A DNA stretch of 38,777 nt. It comes from Streptomyces apricus. Lineage in GTDB: Bacteria; Actinomycetota; Actinomycetes; Streptomycetales; Streptomycetaceae. Of this stretch, positions 8,201 through 14,425 are shown one piece after another. Each line of letters begins with the position of its first letter. Position 1 is the stretch's first letter. A model generated the notes under the pieces. It had not been told where the DNA came from, did not search any database, and saw only the letters and a program-made list of their open reading frames with translations. The stretch lies in contig NZ_VDFC01000049.1 in the NCBI RefSeq assembly GCF_008369065.1, forward strand, positions 15,810 to 54,586, read 5' to 3'. The translations under genes and the position numbers were made by a program.

Positions 8201-8896
8201 ATGACGATCGGCGTACTGGGAACGGGCGGCATCGCCGTCACACTGGCGAAGATGTTCGCCCGGGCCGGACACGAGGTGCGGCTGGGCTCGGCCGGCGGCG
8301 GGAGCGGGACATCCGCCGTGCCCGCCGCGCCCGCTGTGCCGGGCGTGCCGGGCGTCGCCGTCGGGGGGTACGCGGAGGTCGTCGAAGCGGCCTCCGTGGT
8401 GATCCCCGCCGTCCTCGGCGTACAGGGGGCGGTGCAGCAGCTCAGGTCCTTACGCGCCGCCCTGCGCGGGAAGATCCTGGTGGACATCACCAACCCGTTC
8501 ACCGGCGGGCACGTCGACTTCGTGGGGCCCTGGGCGGCCGGCGGCACCGCGGACCTCGCCGCCGCGTTCCCCGGGGCGCGGCTGGTGGGGGCCTTCAAGA
8601 ACGTGTGGTGGGAGGCGTTCGACGGGGGCCCCGACCGGGTCGTCCCCGCCATCCGCGTGATCTCCGACGACGCGCGGGCGAAACGGACATTCCTGCGGCT
8701 GTGCGCCGCCACACCCCTCACCTACGTCGACGGGGGAGGGATGGACCAGGCGCGACGGGTGGAACGGATGGCACTCTCCGGTTCGGGACACATGTCAGGA
8801 CCCATGTCAGGACCCATGTCAGGACACGTGTCGGGACGCACGTCCGGACACCTGTCAGGACACCCGTTCGGACACACCGGGCTGTCCGCCGCGTGA
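8201..8896 (+). CDS. NADP/F420-dependent oxidoreductase family protein with repeat tail
   Basis: From the ATG at 8201 the protein has 231 aa. A Rossmann start (MTIGVLGTGGIAVTLAKM, with GxGGxA) and the motifs DITNPF and GAFKNVWWE fit the NADPH-dependent F420 reductase (F420_oxidored) family, about 210 aa. The core carries a Gly/Ser/Ala/Pro-rich insertion (about residues 31-55). The C-terminus ends in a degenerate four-residue repeat, (H/P)-x-S-G, encoded by 12-bp repeats. An in-frame ATG at 8120 overlaps the KS stop and would add 27 residues of a Gly/Gln repeat. I prefer 8201 because GGGGGAGC lies before it and the Rossmann fold starts there. In the operon it could reduce a keto or imine group. 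Confidence 0.75.
   Translation: MTIGVLGTGGIAVTLAKMFARAGHEVRLGSAGGGSGTSAVPAAPAVPGVPGVAVGGYAEVVEAASVVIPAVLGVQGAVQQLRSLRAALRGKILVDITNPFTGGHVDFVGPWAAGGTADLAAAFPGARLVGAFKNVWWEAFDGGPDRVVPAIRVISDDARAKRTFLRLCAATPLTYVDGGGMDQARRVERMALSGSGHMSGPMSGPMSGHVSGRTSGHLSGHPFGHTGLSAA
8785..8878 (+). repeat. Degenerate 12-bp tandem repeats in the reductase 3' end
   Basis: About eight units related to GGACNNATGTCA follow one another, including two identical GGACCCATGTCA copies. They stay in frame and encode repeated (H/P)-M-S-G blocks just before the stop at 8894. Confidence 0.75.
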
Positions 8897-8934
8897 CACG
8901 ACCCACCGCCCCACCGACGTCCCGCGCCCCGGGG

Positions 8935-9147
8935 TCACGGCGCCGGCGTGCGCAGGACGCAGAACTCGTTGTCCTCCGGGTCGGCCACGACCTCCCAGGT
9001 GCGGCCGGCGCCCTGCCCCACGTCCGTCTTCCCGGCACCGAGGGCGAGCAGCCTCGCCACCTCGTCCTCGGTGCTGCGGTCGACCGGGCTGACGTCGAGA
9101 TGGAGCCGGTTCTTCGCGGCCCTGCCCTCGGGCACCCGCTCCCACCG
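8935..9147 (-). pseudogene. Truncated VOC/glyoxalase-like protein, C-terminal half only
   Basis: The last 70 or so codons read VPEGRAAKNRLHLDVSP, then GAGKTDVGQG and ADPEDNEFCVL, the conserved second half of glyoxalase-like (Glyoxalase_6) VOC proteins of about 115-125 aa. The N-terminal betaalphabetabetabeta half is absent: upstream of Trp (9142-9144) the frame reads Arg-rich low-complexity sequence, and I found no VOC sequence in other frames before the STAS gene. An ATG at 9234 could start a 99-residue product, but it would lack half of the metal site. It is most likely a decayed gene. Confidence 0.6.
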
Positions 9148-9208
9148 GCGGCGTCGGCGGCGGGGCAGGGGCCGGTGTCCCGCACCGGACGGCTCGTCAC
9201 AAGGCGTC

Positions 9209-9243
9209 TGCCCACCCCTCCGGTGTTGCGGCATACTGACCGT
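9209..9243 (+). promoter_or_regulatory. Putative leaderless promoter of the STAS gene
   Basis: CATACT at 9232-9237 ends exactly 6 nt before the GTG at 9244, which would place the transcription start at the start codon. No ribosome site precedes this GTG. The -35 region is weak. Confidence 0.35.
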
Positions 9244-9642
9244 GTGGAACCCCAGTCCCCGGACTCCTCATGCGGGAGCCGCCGCGCCTTACCGCGGCCC
9301 GTGTCCTTCGCCGTACTGGGTGAGCAGTACGCCCGCAACGGCGCCTGGGTGGTGACGGTGCGCGGCGACCTCGACCTCGAATCGCTGGCCGCTCAGCGCA
9401 CGCAGCTGGAGAGGACGGCGGCCGCCGTCCCCGTCCTGGTGCTCGACCTGACCGCGGTCACCTTCGCCGATTCCACCTTCCTCAACCTGCTCCTGATGGT
9501 CCGTCGCGCCACCGACCTGCGACTGGCCGGCGTCCCGTGCCAGATCGTACGGCTGCTGGAACTGACCGGCGCCGACGAGGTGTTGCGCCTGTTCCCGACG
9601 GTGTCCGAGGCGCTCCCCGCGTCCGCACCGACGGGCCCCTGA
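9244..9642 (+). CDS. STAS-domain anti-sigma factor antagonist
   Basis: From GTG 9244 the protein has 132 aa. The STAS fold shows in WVVTVRGDLDLES and in the phosphorylation loop VTFADSTFLNLLL, where the serine of D-S corresponds to the residue phosphorylated by anti-sigma kinases in SpoIIAA/RsbV/BldG proteins. It would bind a partner anti-sigma kinase and free a sigma factor. No kinase or sigma gene is adjacent, so it is an orphan. The start is uncertain: GTG 9244 has no ribosome site but fits a leaderless message, while GTG 9301 would start directly at the domain. Confidence 0.75.
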   Translation: MEPQSPDSSCGSRRALPRPVSFAVLGEQYARNGAWVVTVRGDLDLESLAAQRTQLERTAAAVPVLVLDLTAVTFADSTFLNLLLMVRRATDLRLAGVPCQIVRLLELTGADEVLRLFPTVSEALPASAPTGP

Positions 9643-9670
9643 CGACGGGTTCCCGCGCACCGGCCCCTCG

Positions 9671-9732
9671 CGTCACCCTGGTCCGGGGTCTCACGGCGGA
9701 CGTCACCCTGGTCCGGGGTCTCACGGCGGACG
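9671..9732 (+). repeat. Perfect 30-bp tandem duplication upstream of serA
   Basis: Positions 9671-9700 and 9701-9730 are identical, and the next two bases begin a third copy. Each unit contains GTCCG and CGGAC as a short inverted repeat. It lies between the STAS gene and serA, about 180 nt before the serA start. Confidence 0.95.
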
Positions 9733-9908
9733 CCGACCGGGAAGTCCGTGGAAACACGTCGGGAACGGGCCGGGAACGCCCGTCGAGACGATTCGTCCGA
9801 CGAAGGGCACGGCAGGTGTCGCATCGGATCTGAGACACGAGCCGCTCTCCCACGTATGGCACACGACCCGACCGGCGAGGTTCGAACAATGCTGCATGAG
9901 GAGTCCAA

Positions 9909-11501
9909 GTGAGCTCGAAACCTGTCGTACTCATCGCTGAAGAGCTGTCACCGGCCACGGTCGACGCCCTGGGCCCGGACTTCGAGATCCGGCACTGCAA
10001 CGGCGCGGACCGGCCCGAGCTGCTGTCCGCGATCGTCGATGTGGACGCGATCCTGATCCGTTCGGCCACGAAGGTCGACGCCGAGGCCGTCGCCGCCGCG
10101 AAGAAGCTGAAGGTCGTCGCACGAGCCGGCGTCGGCCTGGACAACGTCGACGTCCCGGCCGCGACGAAGGCCGGCGTGATGGTCGTCAACGCGCCGACGT
10201 CGAACATCGTGACCGCGGCCGAGCTGGCCTGTGGCCTGTTGCTGGCGACGGCCCGTCACATCCCGCAGGCCGACACCGCCCTGAAGAACGGCGAGTGGAA
10301 GCGCAGCAAGTACACGGGTGTGGAGCTGGCGGAGAAGACCCTGGGCGTCGTGGGTCTGGGCCGTATCGGTGCGCTGGTGGCCCAGCGGATGTCGGCCTTC
10401 GGGATGAAGGTCGTGGCCTACGACCCCTACGTGCAGCCCGCGCGCGCCGCGCAGATGGGCGTGAAGGTCCTCTCGCTGGACGAGCTGCTGGAAGTCTCCG
10501 ACTTCATCACCGTGCACCTGCCCAAGACGCCCGAGACCCTGGGTCTGATCGGCGACGAGGCGCTGCACAAGGTCAAGCCCTCGGTGCGCATCGTCAATGC
10601 CGCGCGCGGCGGGATCGTCGACGAGGCCGCGCTGTACTCGGCGCTCAAGGAGGGCCGCGTGGCCGGCGCGGGCCTGGACGTGTACGCCAAGGAGCCCTGC
10701 ACCGACTCCCCGCTCTTCGAGCTCGACCAGGTCGTGTGCACCCCGCACCTGGGCGCCTCCACCGACGAGGCCCAGGAGAAGGCCGGCATCGCCGTGGCCC
10801 GCTCCGTGCGCCTGGCGCTGGCCGGGGAGCTGGTGCCGGACGCGGTCAACGTGCAGGGCGGTGTCATCGCCGAGGACGTCAAGCCCGGCCTGCCGCTGGC
10901 CGAGAAGCTCGGCCGCATCTTCACCGCGCTGGCGGGCGAGGTCGCGGTACGCCTGGACGTCGAGGTCTACGGCGAGATCACCCAGCACGACGTCAAGGTC
11001 CTCGAACTCTCCGCCCTCAAGGGCGTGTTCAAGGACGTGGTCGACGACGCGGTGTCCTATGTGAACGCTCCGCTGTTCGCACAGGAGCGCGGTGTCAAGG
11101 TCCGGCTGACCACGAGCGCGGAGTCCACGGAGCACCGCGACGTCATCACCGTGCGCGGAACCCTGTCCGACGGCGAGGAGATCGCCGTGTCCGGCACGCT
11201 GTCCGGTCCGAAGAATCTCCAGAAGATCGTGGCCGTCGGTGAGTACGACGTGGATCTCGCACTCGCCGAGCACATGATGGTCCTGCGTTACGAGGACCGT
11301 CCGGGTGTCGTCGGCACGGTCGGCCGGGTCCTCGGCGAGGCCGGCATCAACATCGCCGGCATGCAGGTGTCCCGCTCGGCGGCCGGGAGCGAGGCCCTGG
11401 CGGTCCTCACCGTCGACGACGAGGTCCCGCAGGACGTCGTCAACGAGGTCGCCGGCGAGATCGGCGCCGCGTCGGCCCGGTCGGTGAACCTGTCCGAATG
11501 A
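9909..11501 (+). CDS. serA: D-3-phosphoglycerate dehydrogenase, long form
   Basis: The protein has 530 aa, the size of the actinobacterial type I enzyme. It oxidises 3-phosphoglycerate with NAD+ to 3-phosphohydroxypyruvate, the first step of serine synthesis. Visible features are the nucleotide fold VVGLGRIGALVAQRM, the catalytic Arg in NAARGGIVDEAAL, the catalytic His in TPHLGASTDEAQ, the intervening ASB domain (about residues 315-450), and a C-terminal ACT domain (MVLRYEDRPGVVGTVGRVL) that senses serine in related enzymes. The GTG start has GAGGAG 6 nt upstream. In Streptomyces serA commonly follows ilvC. Here it follows a STAS gene and a biosynthetic operon instead. Confidence 0.97.
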   Translation: MSSKPVVLIAEELSPATVDALGPDFEIRHCNGADRPELLSAIVDVDAILIRSATKVDAEAVAAAKKLKVVARAGVGLDNVDVPAATKAGVMVVNAPTSNIVTAAELACGLLLATARHIPQADTALKNGEWKRSKYTGVELAEKTLGVVGLGRIGALVAQRMSAFGMKVVAYDPYVQPARAAQMGVKVLSLDELLEVSDFITVHLPKTPETLGLIGDEALHKVKPSVRIVNAARGGIVDEAALYSALKEGRVAGAGLDVYAKEPCTDSPLFELDQVVCTPHLGASTDEAQEKAGIAVARSVRLALAGELVPDAVNVQGGVIAEDVKPGLPLAEKLGRIFTALAGEVAVRLDVEVYGEITQHDVKVLELSALKGVFKDVVDDAVSYVNAPLFAQERGVKVRLTTSAESTEHRDVITVRGTLSDGEEIAVSGTLSGPKNLQKIVAVGEYDVDLALAEHMMVLRYEDRPGVVGTVGRVLGEAGINIAGMQVSRSAAGSEALAVLTVDDEVPQDVVNEVAGEIGAASARSVNLSE

Positions 11502-11508
11502 GGACGCG

Positions 11509-11544
11509 GTTCGGGAGCGGTTCACCACCCCGCCGCTCCCGAAC
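11509..11544. terminator. Bidirectional terminator between serA and marR
   Basis: The arms GTTCGGGAGCGG and CCGCTCCCGAAC are perfectly complementary over 12 bp with a 12-nt loop. It lies between two convergent genes and has no T-tract, as is common in Streptomyces. Confidence 0.75.
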
Positions 11545-11567
11545 GACCCCGCCGAGCGGAGGGACCG

Positions 11568-12059
11568 TCAGCCGAAGTCGTCGGGAACGATACGGAGTTT
11601 CTCCGCGATGCGCGTGAGGGCCTTCTGGTCGGCCGTGTTGAGCGAGTCGAGGACGATGCGGCGTACGGCGCGCAGATGCGTGGGCGCCGCCTCGTCCACG
11701 ATGTCGAAGCCGGCGTCGGTGAGTTCGGCCAGGGTGTAGCGGCCGTCGGCCGGGTCGGGCTTGCGTACGACCCAGCCGCGCTGCTCACAGCGTTTGGTGA
11801 CGTTGGACAGGCGGGAGAGCGACCCGCTGGCGAGGAAGGCGAGCTCTCCCATCCGCAGCCTGCGCTCCGGGGCCTCGGAGAGGTGGCTGAGCACGAGGTA
11901 TTCGAACAGGGTGAGGCCGTGTTCCTGCCGCAGCGGTGACTCCAGCTTGGCGGGCAGCAGCAGGACGAGCGAGATCAGCCCCGTCCACGCCGCCTTCTCC
12001 TGCTCGTCCAGCCAGCGCAGCTCCTCCTCTTCCCCGCCGTGTGCGCTCGTGCTGCTCAT
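11568..12059 (-). CDS. MarR-family transcriptional regulator
   Basis: From the ATG at 12059 the protein has 163 aa. It is a winged-helix protein: LTLFEYLVLSHLSEAPERR and the recognition region ASGSLSRLSNVTKRCEQRGW, followed by the wing DPADGRYTLAELTDAG. MarR proteins bind DNA as dimers and release it on binding small phenolic or other ligands. It is divergent from the RidA gene, with two inverted-repeat operators in between, so it likely represses itself and ridA. A second ATG at 12080 adds seven residues and has the weaker ribosome site GGGAAG, against GGGAGGG for 12059. The two starts arose from a 21-bp tandem duplication. Confidence 0.85.
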   Translation of the reverse strand: MSSTSAHGGEEEELRWLDEQEKAAWTGLISLVLLLPAKLESPLRQEHGLTLFEYLVLSHLSEAPERRLRMGELAFLASGSLSRLSNVTKRCEQRGWVVRKPDPADGRYTLAELTDAGFDIVDEAAPTHLRAVRRIVLDSLNTADQKALTRIAEKLRIVPDDFG

Positions 12060-12089
12060 GGACCCTCCCGTGCTGCTCATGGAACTTCC
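12048..12089 (-). repeat. 21-bp tandem duplication of ribosome site plus start codon
   Basis: 12048-12068 and 12069-12089 are two copies of one unit that differ at two or three bases. Read on the minus strand each contains a purine-rich ribosome site, ATG and the codons for Ser-Ser-Thr, giving marR two alternative starts in the same frame. Confidence 0.85.
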
Positions 12090-12111
12090 CGTCCCTTCGG
12101 CGCGACCGTCA

Positions 12112-12131
12112 TCACTTTACGCGTGAAGTCA
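12112..12131. promoter_or_regulatory. MarR-type operator box 1
   Basis: TCACTTTACGCGTGAAGTCA is nearly palindromic around the self-complementary core ACGCGT. It lies midway between marR and ridA and covers the -35 (TTTACG) of a putative ridA promoter. Confidence 0.6.
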
Positions 12132-12145
12132 TTGCGTGCTAGCTT
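12116..12145 (+). promoter_or_regulatory. Putative ridA promoter
   Basis: TTTACG (12116-12121), an 18-nt spacer and TAGCTT (12140-12145) make a plausible sigma-70-type promoter. Both operator boxes overlap or flank it. Confidence 0.35.
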
Positions 12146-12148
12146 CAG

Positions 12149-12165
12149 TTTACGCGTGAAGTCAT
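12149..12165. promoter_or_regulatory. MarR-type operator box 2
   Basis: TTTACGCGTGAAGTCAT repeats 12116-12132 exactly, 33 bp downstream, about three helical turns. It falls over the expected ridA transcription start. Confidence 0.6.
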
Positions 12166-12180
12166 GCGACGAAAAACGCG

Positions 12181-12220
12181 CCTCTATGGACCTCTATGGA
12201 TCCCTATGGGCCTCTATGGA
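12181..12220 (+). repeat. Four 10-bp tandem repeats in the ridA leader
   Basis: Units CCTCTATGGA, CCTCTATGGA, TCCCTATGGG and CCTCTATGGA are consecutive and end 17 nt before the ridA start. Each carries an ATG. Confidence 0.9.
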
Positions 12221-12237
12221 CAGGGTGGGCAAACATC

Positions 12238-12666
12238 ATGAGCACCGTCACCTTCGGCATCGCACCGGGCTACGGCGAGAAGCTGCACGCGGCCCTCGGC
12301 TACAGCGGGGCCGTCCGCGTGGACGACCGGGTCGAGATCTCCGGTCAGGCCGGGGTGGACGACGACCTGGTCGTCCCCGACTCGCTGGAGGACGAGATCG
12401 TCCTGGCCTTCGACAACGTCGAGCGCACGCTCGCCACGGTCGGCGCGACCTGGAAGGACGTCATCCACGTCAACTCGTACCACAAGGTCGCACCGGGAGA
12501 CGCTGTCATCGGCGACGACCACAACGCGGTCATGGCCGAGCAGTTCCGCCGTCGCCTCGGCGGCCGCGCGCCGATCTGGACCGAGACCGGCGTCACGGTC
12601 CTGGGCCTCGCGGCCATGCGCGTGGAGATCCGCGTCACCGCCGTCGTCGGCTCCGGGAGCAGCTGA
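12238..12666 (+). CDS. RidA/YjgF-YER057c-UK114 family protein
   Basis: From ATG 12238 the protein has 142 aa. VEISGQAGVDDD, DNVERTLATVGATWKDVIHVNSY and MRVEIRVTAV follow the RidA family, whose members hydrolyse reactive enamine/imine intermediates from PLP enzymes. The length and layout suggest an Rid subfamily other than archetypal RidA, so the substrate is open. An in-frame ATG at 12196 would add 14 residues read from the decamer repeat, which I consider leader sequence. AGGGTGGG lies about 9 nt before 12238. Divergent marR probably controls it. Confidence 0.85.
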   Translation: MSTVTFGIAPGYGEKLHAALGYSGAVRVDDRVEISGQAGVDDDLVVPDSLEDEIVLAFDNVERTLATVGATWKDVIHVNSYHKVAPGDAVIGDDHNAVMAEQFRRRLGGRAPIWTETGVTVLGLAAMRVEIRVTAVVGSGSS

Positions 12667-12686
12667 ACCGCGCGTGCCCGCGGTTT

Positions 12687-12704
12687 CTTGAGCGGGCGAT
12701 CCAG
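12687..12704. promoter_or_regulatory. TetR operator O1 at the tetR promoter
   Basis: CTTGAGCGGGCGATCCAG is an 18-bp imperfect inverted repeat (6 of 8 arm pairs). It overlaps the -35 of the tetR promoter and shares the half-site CGATCCAG with O2 at 13320-13337. Confidence 0.5.
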
Positions 12705-12716
12705 ATACGTTACGGT
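12688..12716 (+). promoter_or_regulatory. Leaderless promoter of the tetR gene
   Basis: TTGAGC (12688-12693), a 17-nt spacer and TACGGT (12711-12716) are followed after 6 nt by the ATG at 12723, so the transcript would begin at the start codon. There is no ribosome site. Confidence 0.6.
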
Positions 12717-12722
12717 GGGGCC

Positions 12723-13301
12723 ATGGCAAGGACCCGGGAGTTCGACACCGAAGCGGCGGTGAGCCGCGCCATGGAGCTGTTCTGGGCGTGCGGCTACGAG
12801 GCGACCTCGGTACGCGACCTGACCCAGCACCTGGGGATCGGGCAGGGGTCCCTGTATGCGGCGTTCGGCGACAAGGACGGCCTGTACCGGGCCGCGTTGG
12901 AGCACTACCGCACCACCCTCGCGGCCGCTGCCCTGCGCGACCTGGCGGAAGGGGCGGACGCCCGCTCGGCGGTCCGTGCGCTGCTGGTCGAACGGATCCG
13001 CATCGCCGTCGGACAGGACGGCCAGGGCTGCCTGGCGGTCAACGCCGCCTGCGAGCGCCTGCCGGAGGACCCCTCGATCCGGCGCATCGTGCGGGACATG
13101 CAGGATGCGAGCCGGGACGCGCTCGCCGAGGTGCTGCGGGTCGCGGCGGAGCGGGGCGAGATCGAGGCGCGGCACGATCCGGACACCCTCGCCGCCTTCC
13201 TCGTCACTTTCCTCAACGGACTGCTGGTCTCCTCGAAGATCACCCCGAATCGGCGCGACCTCGAACCCCTCGTGGAGGTCGCGCTGGGCGCCCTCGGCTG
13301 A
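12723..13301 (+). CDS. TetR-family transcriptional regulator
   Basis: The protein has 192 aa. The N-terminal HTH reads AVSRAMELFWACGYEATSV, then DLTQHLGIGQGSLYAAFGDKDGLY, matching the TetR subgroup represented by AcrR/TetR_C_16-like regulators. The C-terminal half is an all-helical ligand and dimer domain with GCLAVNAACERLPED. It probably represses itself and the downstream alpha/beta hydrolase, because related 18-bp inverted repeats lie in both promoter regions (12687-12704 and 13320-13337). The start follows from the leaderless promoter spacing. Confidence 0.9.
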   Translation: MARTREFDTEAAVSRAMELFWACGYEATSVRDLTQHLGIGQGSLYAAFGDKDGLYRAALEHYRTTLAAAALRDLAEGADARSAVRALLVERIRIAVGQDGQGCLAVNAACERLPEDPSIRRIVRDMQDASRDALAEVLRVAAERGEIEARHDPDTLAAFLVTFLNGLLVSSKITPNRRDLEPLVEVALGALG

Positions 13302-13319
13302 CTTTTCCATGCCCAAAAT

Positions 13320-13337
13320 CTGTATCGCACGATCCAG
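13320..13337. promoter_or_regulatory. TetR operator O2 upstream of the hydrolase
   Basis: CTGTATCGCACGATCCAG is palindromic except for one pair around a central CA, and the flanking T and A extend it to 20 bp. It lies 93 nt before the hydrolase start. Confidence 0.6.
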
Positions 13338-13429
13338 AAAAGGTGCGGCGGTTCCTCAGACCGGAGACCGGAGAGCGGGGACAGCGTCCCGGCGCCCCGC
13401 CGCTGCCCACCGAAAACCCTGGGGGACCC

Positions 13430-14419
13430 ATGTCCCTCGCACCCGTCCCGAGCGCGCCCACCCCGGGCGCACGACACCCGCGCCACACCCACCCCTGGAA
13501 AGGCACCGAGCACATGATGTACGACCACGAAGGAACGCCCGTCCGTACCGGACGCGCCGCCGTCAACGGAACGAGCCTGCACTACCGCACGGCGGGCTCC
13601 GGCCCCGCGGTGGTCCTGCTGCACGGCGTGCCCAAGACCGGTTACCACTGGCGGCACCTGGTCGCGAAGTTCACGCCTCACCACACCGTCGTCGTACCGG
13701 ACCTCCGTGGTCTCGGCGACTCCGCCCGGCCCGTGGACGGCTACGACTCCGCGACGATGGCCGACGACATCGCCGCGCTGATGGCCCACCTCGGACACGA
13801 CACGTACGCCGTGGTGGGGGAGGACTGGGGAGCGGTGATCGGCTACCAGCTCGCCGCCCGCCACCGCGACCACGTCACCGCCCTGGTGTTCGCCGAGGCG
13901 CTGTTCCCCGGATTCGGCTTCGAGGACCACACCGCCCTCACCCCGGAGAACGTCTCCGGCGGCATGCACCTGTGGCACCTGGGCTTCTACTTCCAGCCCG
14001 ACGTGCCCGAGATGCTGATCGCCGGACACGAACGCGAACTGATCACCTACATGATCAAGAATGAGCGCAGCCACCCCGACACCGCCACCCCCGACGCGAT
14101 CGACGAATACGTGCGCTGCTACTCCATGCCCGGCGGCATCCGCGCGATGCTCTCGGTCTACCGGGCCATGCTCGTCGACGCCGAACAGAACAGGCAGGCC
14201 GCGCGGAAGAAGCTGGACGTCCCCGTCCTGGCGCTCGGCGGCTCGGCGTTCATCGGCGACCGCAACGCGTCCCAGATGCGCCTGATGGCCCACGACGTGA
14301 CCGGCCACGTCTTCGACGCCGGCCACGACCTGGCGGAGGAAGTGCCCGACGAGATGGCCGCCGTCGTCCTGCCGTTCCTGGCCGCCGCGCCGTACGAGGG
14401 CCGGTCCGCGGCGCTCTAG
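13430..14419 (+). CDS. Alpha/beta hydrolase, epoxide hydrolase / dehalogenase type
   Basis: From ATG 13430 the protein has 329 aa. HGVPKTGYHWR is the HGxP oxyanion motif. The nucleophile is Asp132 in VGEDWGAVIG (family HGxDWG), and the histidine is His299 in DAGHDLAEE. An aspartate nucleophile marks epoxide hydrolases and haloalkane/haloacetate dehalogenases rather than esterases. No signal peptide is obvious. The start at 13430 has GGGGGA before it but adds a Pro/His-rich extension. ATG 13514 gives 301 aa, nearer the family length. TetR probably regulates it through the palindrome at 13320. It converges on the next gene with only 6 nt between. Confidence 0.85.
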   Translation: MSLAPVPSAPTPGARHPRHTHPWKGTEHMMYDHEGTPVRTGRAAVNGTSLHYRTAGSGPAVVLLHGVPKTGYHWRHLVAKFTPHHTVVVPDLRGLGDSARPVDGYDSATMADDIAALMAHLGHDTYAVVGEDWGAVIGYQLAARHRDHVTALVFAEALFPGFGFEDHTALTPENVSGGMHLWHLGFYFQPDVPEMLIAGHERELITYMIKNERSHPDTATPDAIDEYVRCYSMPGGIRAMLSVYRAMLVDAEQNRQAARKKLDVPVLALGGSAFIGDRNASQMRLMAHDVTGHVFDAGHDLAEEVPDEMAAVVLPFLAAAPYEGRSAAL

Positions 14420-14425
14420 GCCGGC

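Noticed and set aside
8785..8878. CRISPR array or integration-site explanation for the reductase repeats
   Set aside because: Units are 12 bp without spacers and keep the reading frame, so they are coding tandem repeats.
9537..9833. 98-codon ORF through the STAS end and the serA leader
   Set aside because: It runs through the perfect tandem repeat, overlaps the STAS gene and lacks a ribosome site or any known domain.
9889..9912. Eight-codon leader ORF (MLHEESK-stop) overlapping the serA GTG
   Set aside because: It shares the serA ribosome site, has none of its own, and shows no serine or regulatory codon run.
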